NCBI GenBank assembly: GCA_963805505.1
Contig: CAWDUP010000003.1
Location: 1 to 59,880 of the forward strand
Direction: 5' to 3'
DNA: 59,880 bases
From: JANPBY01 sp963805505
GTDB taxonomy: Bacteria; Actinomycetota; Actinomycetes; DATJPE01
Part shown: positions 24,697 to 32,273 of the stretch, in pieces
Layout: each line of letters starts with the position of its first letter
Numbering within the stretch: the stretch's first letter is position 1
Translations under genes and position numbers: made by a program
Notes under the pieces: generated by a model
Seen by the model: only the letters and a program-made list of their open reading frames with translations
What the model was told of the DNA's origin: nothing
Database searches by the model: none

Positions 24697-25686
24697 ATGA
24701 AGGTCCTCGTCACCGGAGCCTCCGGGCTGCTTGGCCGCGGCACGGCGTTGGCCCTGGAAGCCAGGGGCCACGACGTCACGGTCTTGCAGCGGCGCCCTAG
24801 CGGGCTGGACCTGGAGGAGCGGCTCGGAGACATCAGCGACCTCGCGACAGTGCGCGGGGCCGTTCGCGGGATGGATGCGGTGGTCCACCTGGCCGCCAAG
24901 GTGCACGTGATCGGTCAGTGGAGTGACTATCGGCGGATCAACGTCGAAGGTACCCGCGGACTCGTCGGTGCTGCCTCGGCCGCGGGCGTGAGCAGGTTCG
25001 TCCAAGTCTCGTCGCCTTCGGTCGCACATGCTGGCGCCTCGTTGGTGGGTGCAGCCGCAGGTCAAGCCGACCCCGCCACGGCTCGCGGCGACTATGCGCG
25101 GAGCAAGGCGATGGCAGAGCGGATCGCCCTGGCGGCGAACAGTCGATCGATGGCCGTCGTTGCTGTGCGACCGCATCTGGTCTGGGGTCCCGGCGACACC
25201 CAGCTGGTCGATCGCATCCTTTCCCGCGCGCGCGCCGGCCGGCTAGCGCTGGTCGGACGTGGGACCTCCCTGATCGACACGACGTACGTCGACAACGCCG
25301 TGGAGGCGCTCCTAGCCGCCCTCGATCGGGCACCTGTGGTGGGCGGTCGTGCGTTCGTGGTCACCAACGGCGAACCACGTCCGATCGCCGAGATCGTCCG
25401 ACGCATCTGTGTTGCCGCCGGCGCGCCCGGGCCAAGGGGGCGGGTGCCTTTCCGGCTGGCCTGGCTGGCTGGTGCCGCGGTGGACACCTGGTGGGGCTGG
25501 CGCGAGATCGAGCAAGACCCGCCGATGACACGGTTCCTGGCCGAACAGCTCGGCACCGCTCACTGGTTCGAGCAGCAGACCACGCGGTCTGCCCTCGGCT
25601 GGGTTCCTCGGGTCAGCCTCGAGGAGGGGTTCGCCCGGCTGGCTCGCTCTTTCCAGACCCGGCCGCGAGGTGCAGTGATCGGCTAG
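24697..25686 (+). CDS. oleD: OleD, NAD(P)H-dependent 2-alkyl-3-oxoalkanoate reductase
   Basis: A 329-residue extended short-chain dehydrogenase. The nucleotide-binding loop is TGASGLLG (6-13), with Ser105 and the YxxxK pair Tyr133/Lys137 (DYARSK) as catalytic residues. In the Ole pathway it reduces the OleA product to the 2-alkyl-3-hydroxyalkanoate, the substrate of OleC. The gene starts 7 bases after oleBC and completes the A-BC-D set. The C-terminal half carries the longer substrate domain typical of this group. It is convergent with the LysR gene, and the same CTAG supplies both stop codons. Confidence 0.88.
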   Translation: MKVLVTGASGLLGRGTALALEARGHDVTVLQRRPSGLDLEERLGDISDLATVRGAVRGMDAVVHLAAKVHVIGQWSDYRRINVEGTRGLVGAASAAGVSRFVQVSSPSVAHAGASLVGAAAGQADPATARGDYARSKAMAERIALAANSRSMAVVAVRPHLVWGPGDTQLVDRILSRARAGRLALVGRGTSLIDTTYVDNAVEALLAALDRAPVVGGRAFVVTNGEPRPIAEIVRRICVAAGAPGPRGRVPFRLAWLAGAAVDTWWGWREIEQDPPMTRFLAEQLGTAHWFEQQTTRSALGWVPRVSLEEGFARLARSFQTRPRGAVIG

Positions 25687-26606
25687 GCCGAAACGCCCTC
25701 CGCGATGGCTCGGCAGGACTCGACCGCGAGTTCGATGAACCGGTCGGTGGCGGGCGCGCGGGTGCGACCACGAAGCACCGCCAGTCCGATGGTTCGGGGC
25801 TCAAGTGGCGGATCCAGGAATCGGACCGCGATGTCGGGATCGGTGCTCTCGACGGCAAGCAGCGGCATCACTGCGGCTCCCATGCCTGCGCGGACCATCG
25901 CTTGAACGGCACTGTTGTCGTTCGACCTGAAGACGTAGGTCGGACTCACGCCAAGCTGTTGGAGCCCCTGCTCGATCAGTAGCTGGCAGGAGCACAGCTG
26001 TTCGCCGACCATCGCGACGCTGTCGAGCCGTTGAGTCGGGTACGGGTCCGGCGCAGCCGACTCATCAGCGGGAAGGACGACCACGAACGGGTCGCGGCGA
26101 AGCTCGATGAACTCGATCCTGTCGTCGGTGATCGGCCCCACCATGAACGCGATGTCCATCTCGTCTTTCACCAGGCCGTCGATCAGGACCGGATCGAGAT
26201 CGGTCTCGACCAGGCGGATGTCGATGTCAGGCGCCTCGATTCGCAGGCGACCCACGATGGCGGGCAGCAGCTTGACCGAGACGCTTTGGAAGGTGCCGAC
26301 GACCAGTCGTCCGGTGGTGCCCGATCGCAGCGCGTCAAGCTCGTCCTGAACCAACGCGACGCGGTCGAGGATCGACTCGGCGTGCCGCAACAGCATCCGG
26401 CCGGCGGGAGTGAGCTCCGGGCGACGTGGACCGCCCGGTCGGTCGAACACGGGCTCGCCCAGGGCGCGTTCGAGGCCGCTGATCTGCTGGCTGATCGCGG
26501 ACTGGGAGAAGCCGAGCCGCGCGGCGGCGCGGCCGAAGGAACCCTCCTGTGCTACCGCTCGCAACGCGGTGAGGTGCCGAAGTTCGAGATCCTGCAGGTT
26601 CGCCAC
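25683..26606 (-). CDS. LysR-family transcriptional regulator
   Basis: A 307-residue protein. Residues about 6-65 form the winged helix-turn-helix (LTALRAVAQEGSFGRAAARL, then SQSAISQQISGLE). An effector domain of the periplasmic-binding-protein fold begins near residue 95 (GRLVVGTFQSVSVKLLPAI). A cysteine pair (LCSCQ) in the effector domain is notable. The start is GTG 26606. It is divergent from a small unknown gene and shares its promoter gap with it; a 23-bp dyad lies directly upstream. LysR proteins usually control the divergent neighbour, so the ole genes, which converge on it, are a less certain target. Confidence 0.88.
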   Translation of the reverse strand: MANLQDLELRHLTALRAVAQEGSFGRAAARLGFSQSAISQQISGLERALGEPVFDRPGGPRRPELTPAGRMLLRHAESILDRVALVQDELDALRSGTTGRLVVGTFQSVSVKLLPAIVGRLRIEAPDIDIRLVETDLDPVLIDGLVKDEMDIAFMVGPITDDRIEFIELRRDPFVVVLPADESAAPDPYPTQRLDSVAMVGEQLCSCQLLIEQGLQQLGVSPTYVFRSNDNSAVQAMVRAGMGAAVMPLLAVESTDPDIAVRFLDPPLEPRTIGLAVLRGRTRAPATDRFIELAVESCRAIAEGVSA

Positions 26607-26608
26607 CT

Positions 26609-26631
26609 CATAAGCATATCAAATGAACATG
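26609..26631. promoter_or_regulatory. Dyad upstream of the LysR gene
   Basis: CAT-n3-CAT (26609-26617) mirrors ATG-n3-ATG (26623-26631) about position 26620, giving a 23-bp interrupted palindrome in a locally AT-rich patch next to the LysR start. It is a candidate autoregulatory site for that regulator. Confidence 0.4.
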
Positions 26632-26701
26632 ATGAAAGAAGATCGCTTTTCCTTATGACTGCAGGTACGTACCGTGGTTTGCATCAGACAGGAGATCCGA
26701 T

Positions 26702-27064
26702 ATGACCCTCGAAACCACGACGCACGCCTCGTCCGCACCGTTGGCGGGCTCGTCACCCGCGTCAGCCCGGCCGCAAGCGACCAGCCCGGTCGCACCACCG
26801 TCGACCACGGTGCAGCACGCGGAAGCCCGCTCGCTCAACGCGACGACGCAGCGGCTCATCGACGATCTCGCCGCCACGCTCGCGAGCGAGGGATTCGCCT
26901 CGGCTGAGGGCGGGGTTCGCGGGCTCGCAGCCCAGGCGAGCGCCCTGGGAGTCTCCGACTCCGCGATCGGCGTGCTGATCGACCGGTCCGAACCGGAGAT
27001 CGTCCGGCTGAGAGCATTCGCCACCGTGACCGCGAAGCTCGCCGTCTTGCTCGACTGCGCCTGA
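26702..27064 (+). CDS. Hypothetical protein divergent from the LysR gene
   Basis: A 120-residue protein. The first 45 residues are Ser/Thr/Ala/Pro-rich and probably disordered. The rest looks like several short amphipathic helices (LNATTQRLIDDLAATLASEG, then GLAAQASALGVSDSAIGVLI). It has no signal peptide or membrane helix and one Cys near the C-terminus. GGAG about 8 bases before ATG 26702 supports the start. It is divergent from the LysR gene and is its most likely regulated neighbour. I do not recognise the family. Confidence 0.55.
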   Translation: MTLETTTHASSAPLAGSSPASARPQATSPVAPPSTTVQHAEARSLNATTQRLIDDLAATLASEGFASAEGGVRGLAAQASALGVSDSAIGVLIDRSEPEIVRLRAFATVTAKLAVLLDCA

Positions 27065-27118
27065 CCCGCCGCGTTGCGCCTGCCTGCGACCGGGGTTGGC
27101 GCGACATGATGGCCCGTC

Positions 27119-28996
27119 ATGAGGCAATCGCGGTGGAGCTGTCGACGGTTGCAGATCGCCGAATCCGGTCGCGTGCAGCTCGCGTTGATCGGGTGCTTGG
27201 CTTTCGGTGCCATGCTCGTTGTCGGCATCGGTGCTGGGCAGGCGTCGGCGCAGGCCGGAGGCGGGTCAGCGGCCAATACGTTCTCGGTCTCGCCATCGCA
27301 AGGAGGTAGTGCCACTGCCAGTCCCACGGTCAGCCCGACGCCGTCGCCCACCGCCGACGAATCGCCAACCTCGACCAGCTCTCCGACACCAACCTCGAGC
27401 TCGAGCCCCGAGCCATCGGCATCGGCTTCGGCATCACCGTCCCTGACCCCGTCTACGACGAAGAGCGGCAAACCCAGCCGTCCGGCGAGCAAACCCGCAG
27501 CCCAGACCTCGAGCATCCCGCTGATGTCGGTGGGCATCGCGATCCTGGTGCTCCTGGCCGTCGCCGTGGTGCTGCGAGTCGTCTACCGGCGCCGCGACGG
27601 CGACGTGGCCGACGGAGCCGGCCAGGACGAGCTGATGCCTGACGCGCTGCTGCCAGGCGAGCTGAGCCAGCTCGGCGATGGGCCGCTGGCATCGATGCCT
27701 GGCCGCGATCCGGAATCCGCATCGGGCTCCCCGGCGGTGCCCAGGCTCGAGGGAGTTTCAAACGTCACCATGACCTTCCTCGTCGAGCTGGGCGAGGCGA
27801 TGACAGACTCGAACGACCCGGTCACTCGCGTGCAGCTGACCCTGGACAAGGTAGCCAGGGTCAACGGGATTCGGGATGCCGAGTTCATCGTGCTGCCCAC
27901 CGCACTGATGGTCTCGATTCCCGGTGAGGGTTCGGTGCAGACGGCCGTCGCAGCAACCGGCCGAGACCCTTTGCGCCTCGATCAGATCGACGCCATATAT
28001 CGGGTGGTCGAGGGCGCCGCTCGGCACCTGATCTCACCCGCCAAGGGACTGACCCAGCTGCGTGCCGCGCGGGTCCTTCCGCCCCCGTTCAGCATGCGGC
28101 TACGGCTGCTGGGCTACATCGTGCAAACCCTTGGGATCGCGATGTTGCTCGGGGCCAGTTGGACCGATCTGCTCGTGGCAGGGTGCTTAGGAGCTGCCGT
28201 CGGTGCCGCTCGGCTCGTCTTCGCACGAGTCAGTCAGCCCTACCAGGTGTTCTTGCTGCTCGCGAGCGCGTTCGTGGTGTCTGTCGTGGTGTTCTTGCTT
28301 GCCCGTACGAGTGCCGACGTGGGAGTCCTGGCGCCGCTGGTGTCGCCGCTGGTCACGTTCTTGCCGGGGGCTTTGCTGACCACCTCGGTGATCGAGCTGG
28401 CTACGGGTCAGATGATCGCCGGGGCGGGGCGCCTGGCTGCTGGCGTGATGCAGCTGGTCTTCCTCGCCGTCGGCATCTTGGCCGGGGCGCAGCTGGTCGG
28501 CGTTCCAGGTGCTTCTCTGGACGAGACTGCGCACCAAGGCCTTGGCGACCTGGCGCCCTGGATCGGTGTGGCCCTGTTCGGGGTGGGCTTGGTGATCAAC
28601 CAGTGCGCGCGACGCGACGCGCTGGGCTGGATAGTCCTCGTGCTGTACGTCGCTTATGCCGGTCAGGTGATCGGTGGCTTGTTCTTCGGGAGCCAGTTGT
28701 CGGCGTTCGTCGGTGCTCTGGTCATGACGCCGGTGGCGATGTTCGTCGCCAGGCAGCGCAGCGGTCCGCCCTTGCTGGTGAGCTTCCTCCCGGCGTTCTG
28801 GTTGCTCGTGCCTGGTGCACTCGGCCTGGTCGGTGTGACGAGCCTGCTCGGTCATGATCGGGTGGACGGGATCAGCGCATTGATCACGACCGGCGCCACC
28901 ATGATCGGCATCGCCTTGGGGTTGCTCATCGGGCTCGCCGTCGGGTCGAGCGGGTTCGCCTATGTGGATCGTCGCCGCGCGGCCGCCAAGCGGTGA
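27119..28996 (+). CDS. ThrE-family amino-acid exporter with long Ser/Thr/Pro-rich N-terminal region
   Basis: A 625-residue membrane protein. A hydrophobic N-terminal segment (about 20-45, signal-like) is followed by roughly 85 residues of Ser/Thr/Pro repeats. One transmembrane helix (about 135-155) and a cytosolic domain come next (about 200-315, with EGVSNVTMTFLVELGEAM and VARVNGIRDAEFIVLPTAL). About ten helices then form the paired ThrE/ThrE_2 domains. ThrE of Corynebacterium exports threonine and serine and has an N-terminal cytosolic domain of this type. The extra Ser/Thr/Pro stalk is unlike simple ThrE and may be cell-wall exposed. Serine/threonine export is likely but inferred. Confidence 0.78.
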   Translation: MRQSRWSCRRLQIAESGRVQLALIGCLAFGAMLVVGIGAGQASAQAGGGSAANTFSVSPSQGGSATASPTVSPTPSPTADESPTSTSSPTPTSSSSPEPSASASASPSLTPSTTKSGKPSRPASKPAAQTSSIPLMSVGIAILVLLAVAVVLRVVYRRRDGDVADGAGQDELMPDALLPGELSQLGDGPLASMPGRDPESASGSPAVPRLEGVSNVTMTFLVELGEAMTDSNDPVTRVQLTLDKVARVNGIRDAEFIVLPTALMVSIPGEGSVQTAVAATGRDPLRLDQIDAIYRVVEGAARHLISPAKGLTQLRAARVLPPPFSMRLRLLGYIVQTLGIAMLLGASWTDLLVAGCLGAAVGAARLVFARVSQPYQVFLLLASAFVVSVVVFLLARTSADVGVLAPLVSPLVTFLPGALLTTSVIELATGQMIAGAGRLAAGVMQLVFLAVGILAGAQLVGVPGASLDETAHQGLGDLAPWIGVALFGVGLVINQCARRDALGWIVLVLYVAYAGQVIGGLFFGSQLSAFVGALVMTPVAMFVARQRSGPPLLVSFLPAFWLLVPGALGLVGVTSLLGHDRVDGISALITTGATMIGIALGLLIGLAVGSSGFAYVDRRRAAAKR

Positions 28997-29006
28997 CCCC
29001 CAGCGG

Positions 29007-29861
29007 TCAACCCCCGACCTCGGTGCGCACCGCGTAGAGCTCCGGGAAGAAGGTGAGATCGAGGGCCTTGCGGAGGAAGTCGACGCCCGAGGACCCCCCG
29101 GTGCCGGGTTTCCAGCCGATCATCCGCTCGACGACTTTGAGATGGCGGAACCGCCAGATCTGGAAGTTCTCCTCCACGTCGACCAGTTCTTCGCACGTCT
29201 CATAGGCCGCCCAGTGGGTCTGCGGATCCTGGTAGATCTTGAGGATCACGGGCACGAGGTCGGGCTCGAACGCGTGAGCACGCGTGACGTCACGTTCGAG
29301 CAGGCTGGTCGGCACGGCATGACCGTGCCGGGCGAGATAGTGCAGGAATTCGTCGTACAGGCTCGGTGCATGCAACAGCTCAGACAGCATCCGCTGGGAC
29401 GCTGGGTCGTGTTCGAACATCTCCAGCATCTGCTTGTTCTTGTTGCCCAGGATGAACTCGACCGCGCGGTATTGATAGGACTGGAATCCCGAGGAAGTCC
29501 CGAGAAACCCGCGGAACTCGGCGTACTCCGATGGCGTCAAGGTCCCGAGCACGGACCATTGCTCGGCGAGTGTGCGTTGAATGGTCTTCACCCGCGCCAG
29601 CCCCTTGAGCGCCATGGGGAGGTCATCGGACCGCAGGTGGAGCTGTGCAGCACGCAGCTCGTGGAGCATCAGCTTGAGCCAGAGCTCAGAGGTCTGGTGC
29701 TGGATGATGAACAGCATCTCGTCATGGTGGGCCGGCGTGCTGACGACGTGCTGCGCGCCGAGGATCTCGTCCAGATGGAGGTATTCGCCATAGGAGAGGT
29801 TCACTCGGAAGTCTGAGACGACTCCCTGCTCGATGGGCCGGGTGTTGTCCGCAGTGGTCAT
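29007..29861 (-). CDS. kynA: Tryptophan 2,3-dioxygenase
   Basis: A 284-residue haem enzyme catalysing the first step of tryptophan degradation, L-tryptophan plus O2 to N-formylkynurenine. Key residues coincide with characterised bacterial enzymes: His55 (IIQHQTSELWLK), Arg117 (YAEFRGF) and the haem ligand His240 (WRFRHLKVVERMIG). The GTGGSSGV loop near the C-terminus binds substrate. Length is normal. It is divergent from the kynurenine operon starting at 29926; the gap contains an inverted repeat that could serve both. It ends 10 bp from the convergent ThrE-like gene. Confidence 0.95.
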   Translation of the reverse strand: MTTADNTRPIEQGVVSDFRVNLSYGEYLHLDEILGAQHVVSTPAHHDEMLFIIQHQTSELWLKLMLHELRAAQLHLRSDDLPMALKGLARVKTIQRTLAEQWSVLGTLTPSEYAEFRGFLGTSSGFQSYQYRAVEFILGNKNKQMLEMFEHDPASQRMLSELLHAPSLYDEFLHYLARHGHAVPTSLLERDVTRAHAFEPDLVPVILKIYQDPQTHWAAYETCEELVDVEENFQIWRFRHLKVVERMIGWKPGTGGSSGVDFLRKALDLTFFPELYAVRTEVGG

Positions 29862-29888
29862 GCCCGCACTCTAAGACGGATCGACAGG

Positions 29889-29909
29889 GCATGGTCGCGG
29901 CCACCATGC
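29889..29909. promoter_or_regulatory. Inverted repeat between kynA and the kynurenine operon
   Basis: GCATGGT (29889-29895) and ACCATGC (29903-29909) are perfect 7-bp arms separated by 7 bases, inside the short divergent gap. Placement directly before the GGGGAGG ribosome site (29911-29917) of the operon makes it a candidate operator or a leader hairpin. Confidence 0.45.
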
Positions 29910-29925
29910 TGGGGAGGTGGAGTCG

Positions 29926-31005
29926 TTGCCGAGCATCAGCGGTGCCGGCAGCGCGGCTGCACTGACGACGCCGGCGATCGACGTGCACAGCCATCTGGTA
30001 CCCAAGGGCTGGCCGGACCTGTCCGAAGCGGCTGGCCCAGGCAGCGACTGGCCCAGGCTGCGGGTCGAGTCCGAACGGGAAGCAATGGTTCTGTTGGGCG
30101 ATCGAGAGTTCCGACGCATCACTTCCGAGGCCTGGGACGCGGATGTACGGCTCGCGGACATGGACGACGAGGGCGTCGAGGTCCAGGTCGTCTCACCCAC
30201 CCCGGTGTTCTTCTCCTACGGCCGCCCGGCCGGTCAGGCGATCAAGGTCGCTCGGATCTTCAACGACCTGACCCTCGAGGTCTGTGCCGCCGCCCCTCGG
30301 CGGTTGTGGCCCTTCTGCCAGGTGCCGCTCCAGGATCCGGAGGCGGCCTGCGTGGAGGTCGACCGATGCCACGATGCTGGCTTCGTCGGAGTCGAGATCG
30401 GCAACCACGTCGGAGATCGCGATCTCGATGACCCCGGTATCGAGATGTTCTTGCAGCACTGCGCGGGCCGCGGGATCCCCGTCTTCGTCCATCCCTGGGA
30501 CATGCCCGTCAACGCACGCAACGACCGGTGGATGGCCCAGTGGCTCACCGGGATGCCGGCCGAGACGCATCTGTCCATCACTGCATTGGTCCTCGGCGGC
30601 GTCCTCGATCGAGTGTCGGCCGATTTGCGGATCTGCTTCGCCCACGGCGGCGGTTCGTTCGCCTACTGGCTCGGTCGGATGGACAACGCCTGGCACCGGC
30701 GCCACGACATCATCGGGACCTCGGAACACCCACCGTCTCACTATGTGGATCGGATGTACGTCGACAGCGTGGTGTTCGACGACCGCCCGCTACGCCTCCT
30801 CATGGATGTGATGGGATCCGATCGGGTGGTCATGGGCAGTGACTACCCCTATCCGCTCGGCGAGCGTCCGGTCGGCGGGGTGGTGCGCAGAACCACAAAG
30901 CTGTCCGTGGAGGAGAAGACGCTCGTGCTTCGCGACAATGCCCTGCGCTTTTTGGGGATCAGCAATTCGGAACGACTCAGCACCTCGGGAGGGTCTTCAG
31001 CATGA
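29926..31005 (+). CDS. 2-amino-3-carboxymuconate semialdehyde decarboxylase (ACMSD)
   Basis: A 359-residue amidohydrolase-fold decarboxylase. The metal ligands are in DVHSH (near the N-terminus), FVHPWD and FAHGGGS, with the catalytic Asp in GSDYPYP. FAHGGGSFAYWLGRMD is characteristic of ACMSD. The enzyme removes CO2 from the 3-hydroxyanthranilate dioxygenase product, steering it to catabolism instead of quinolinate. The frame is open from GTG 29917, but that codon lies inside GGGGAGG; TTG 29926 gives an 8-base spacing, so I prefer it. The stop overlaps the next start (ATGA). It is the first gene of the kynurenine operon. Confidence 0.88.
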   Translation: MPSISGAGSAAALTTPAIDVHSHLVPKGWPDLSEAAGPGSDWPRLRVESEREAMVLLGDREFRRITSEAWDADVRLADMDDEGVEVQVVSPTPVFFSYGRPAGQAIKVARIFNDLTLEVCAAAPRRLWPFCQVPLQDPEAACVEVDRCHDAGFVGVEIGNHVGDRDLDDPGIEMFLQHCAGRGIPVFVHPWDMPVNARNDRWMAQWLTGMPAETHLSITALVLGGVLDRVSADLRICFAHGGGSFAYWLGRMDNAWHRRHDIIGTSEHPPSHYVDRMYVDSVVFDDRPLRLLMDVMGSDRVVMGSDYPYPLGERPVGGVVRRTTKLSVEEKTLVLRDNALRFLGISNSERLSTSGGSSA

Positions 31006-32273
31006 GCCTCGACGTCGAACAGGCTCGGGCGCTGGAGGCGGCAGACCCCGTGCCGACTCGCCGGACGGAGTTCCGTGTCCCTCCCCGGCCGGCTGGAGGG
31101 GAGATCGCCTATCTCGCAGGCAATTCTTTGGGGCTGCAGCCCAAGCGCCTGGCTGCCGACCTGACCCAGGAGCTCGACGACTGGGCGACCTTCGGGGTCG
31201 AGGGCCACGGCGAAGCCGTACGTCCGTGGGTCGATTATCACGCCTTGCTCCGTGCGCCGGCGGCCCGCCTCGTGGGCGCGCTGGAGCACGAGACGGTCGC
31301 CATGAACTCATTGACCGTCAACCTGCACCTGCTCATGGCCACGTTCTATCGACCGACCGATGACCGCTACCGGATCGTGATCGAGGACTCCGCCTTCCCC
31401 TCGGACAGCTATGCCGTGCGAAGCCACGCCGCCTTCCGTGGCTACGAACGAGACGACGCCATCGTGCGGATGGCCCCCCGTGCCGGCGAGTCCGTGCTCC
31501 GCACGGAGGACATCGCGCAGTTCCTGGATCGGGAGGGATCAACGGTTGCCCTGCTGCTCTTCGGCGGGGTCAACTACCTGACTGGTGAGCTGATGGACCT
31601 CGCGGAGATCACCCGCTTGGGGCATGCTGCCGGGGCCACAGTCGGCTGGGATCTTGCGCACGCAGCCGGCAACGTGCCTTTGCGTCTGCACGACTGGGAC
31701 GTCGACTTTGCCGCCTGGTGCACCTACAAGTACCTCAACTCCGGCCCCGGAGCCGTGGCGGGGGCCTTCGTGCATGAACGCCATGTCGGCGACCGCTCGC
31801 TGCATCGGCTGGCCGGCTGGTGGAGCAACGACCCGAGCAACCGCTTCGAGATGCTCCCCGAGCTGACCCCGACGCAGAGCGCAGATGCCTGGCAGCTGTC
31901 CAACCCACCCATCCTGGCGATGGCGCCGGTGTTGACCTCCTTGGGGATGTTCGAGGAGTCCGGGATCGACGTCCTGCGCGGTCGAAGCGAACGCCTCACG
32001 GCCTATCTCGAGTCACTGCTCGACGAGGTGCTGCCGCCGATCGGGGCTCGCGTGATCACTCCTCGAGATCCCGCTTCCAGGGGGGCGCAGCTCTCGGTCC
32101 GGGTGGCTGGGACAGAGGCGGGCGAACAGGCGGCGCGCATGCGACATGAGCACGGGGTCATCGTCGACGTGCGACGACCCAGCGTCATCCGGGTGGCTCC
32201 CACGCCGCTGTACAACACCTACGAGGACTGTCACCGGGTGGCCGTTGCTCTGGCTGCGACGGGTGCGCCGTGA
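31002..32273 (+). CDS. kynU: Kynureninase
   Basis: A 423-residue PLP enzyme of fold type I that cleaves kynurenine or 3-hydroxykynurenine to (3-hydroxy)anthranilate and alanine. Lys243 in WCTYKYLNSGPG is the PLP Schiff-base lysine, and the preceding Asp in VGWDLAHAAGN binds the pyridine nitrogen. YLAGNSLGLQPK near the N-terminus and RLAGWWSND match kynureninases. Length is normal. It overlaps both neighbours by 4 bp. Next to the 3-monooxygenase gene, its physiological substrate is probably 3-hydroxykynurenine. Confidence 0.94.
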   Translation: MSLDVEQARALEAADPVPTRRTEFRVPPRPAGGEIAYLAGNSLGLQPKRLAADLTQELDDWATFGVEGHGEAVRPWVDYHALLRAPAARLVGALEHETVAMNSLTVNLHLLMATFYRPTDDRYRIVIEDSAFPSDSYAVRSHAAFRGYERDDAIVRMAPRAGESVLRTEDIAQFLDREGSTVALLLFGGVNYLTGELMDLAEITRLGHAAGATVGWDLAHAAGNVPLRLHDWDVDFAAWCTYKYLNSGPGAVAGAFVHERHVGDRSLHRLAGWWSNDPSNRFEMLPELTPTQSADAWQLSNPPILAMAPVLTSLGMFEESGIDVLRGRSERLTAYLESLLDEVLPPIGARVITPRDPASRGAQLSVRVAGTEAGEQAARMRHEHGVIVDVRRPSVIRVAPTPLYNTYEDCHRVAVALAATGAP

